The notes under the pieces were generated by a model. The model searched no databases and was not told the origin of the DNA. It saw only the letters and a program-made list of their open reading frames with translations. From Verrucomicrobiales bacterium (GTDB taxonomy: Bacteria; Verrucomicrobiota; Verrucomicrobiia; Verrucomicrobiales; DEV007): DNA of 6,674 nt. The stretch lies in contig NYVP01000015.1 of the NCBI GenBank assembly GCA_002684575.1, forward strand, positions 11,833-18,506. Reading direction: 5' to 3'. Each line of letters opens with the position of its first letter. Positions within the stretch are counted from its first letter, which is position 1. The position numbers and the translations under genes are program-made. Positions 6,641 to 6,674 of this stretch are shown here, one piece after another.

Positions 6641-6674
6641 AGGTTGCTTATGTGGGTTTGTGGATTCTGAGCGT

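Overview
The window holds two large genes, both on the minus strand, which fill almost all of it (2372-6640, then 88-2379). They overlap by 8 bases and look like consecutive genes of one operon. Only 87 bases lie beyond the last gene and 34 bases before the first, so there is no long non-coding stretch.

The upstream gene encodes a 1422-residue secreted, very acidic, modular protein. After a signal peptide it alternates four LamG/concanavalin-A-like beta-sandwich domains with three blocks of bacterial thrombospondin-type-3-like calcium loops, five loops per block and 15 in total. It ends in a short beta-rich C-terminal module. The LamG domains are of two kinds, so the order is A - T - B - T - B - T - A - C, which is nearly mirror-symmetric. 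The downstream gene encodes a 763-residue lipoprotein. It has an N-terminal region I do not recognise, seven FG-GAP/VCBS-type calcium loops that probably form a seven-bladed beta-propeller, and a C-terminal ASPIC/UnbV domain (CRTAC1-like family).

No taxonomic marker is present. The style of the proteins suggests a marine member of the PVC group, most likely Verrucomicrobiota: 'ETNTGTYVNATNTGTDP' spacers between calcium loops, LamG domains with a 'PWGNGTIYFDQSGCC' motif, a C-terminal module ending 'FYRVR', and a large FG-GAP/ASPIC lipoprotein with an 'NGHISG...DYC' segment. Neither start codon has a convincing Shine-Dalgarno sequence. The taxonomic assignment is an inference.

The two products probably act together at or outside the outer surface: a long calcium-stiffened multi-lectin-like rod and a lipid-anchored propeller. 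No catalytic residues are recognisable in either. Their ligand, if any, cannot be read from the sequence. No RNA gene, mobile element, CRISPR array or attachment site was seen.
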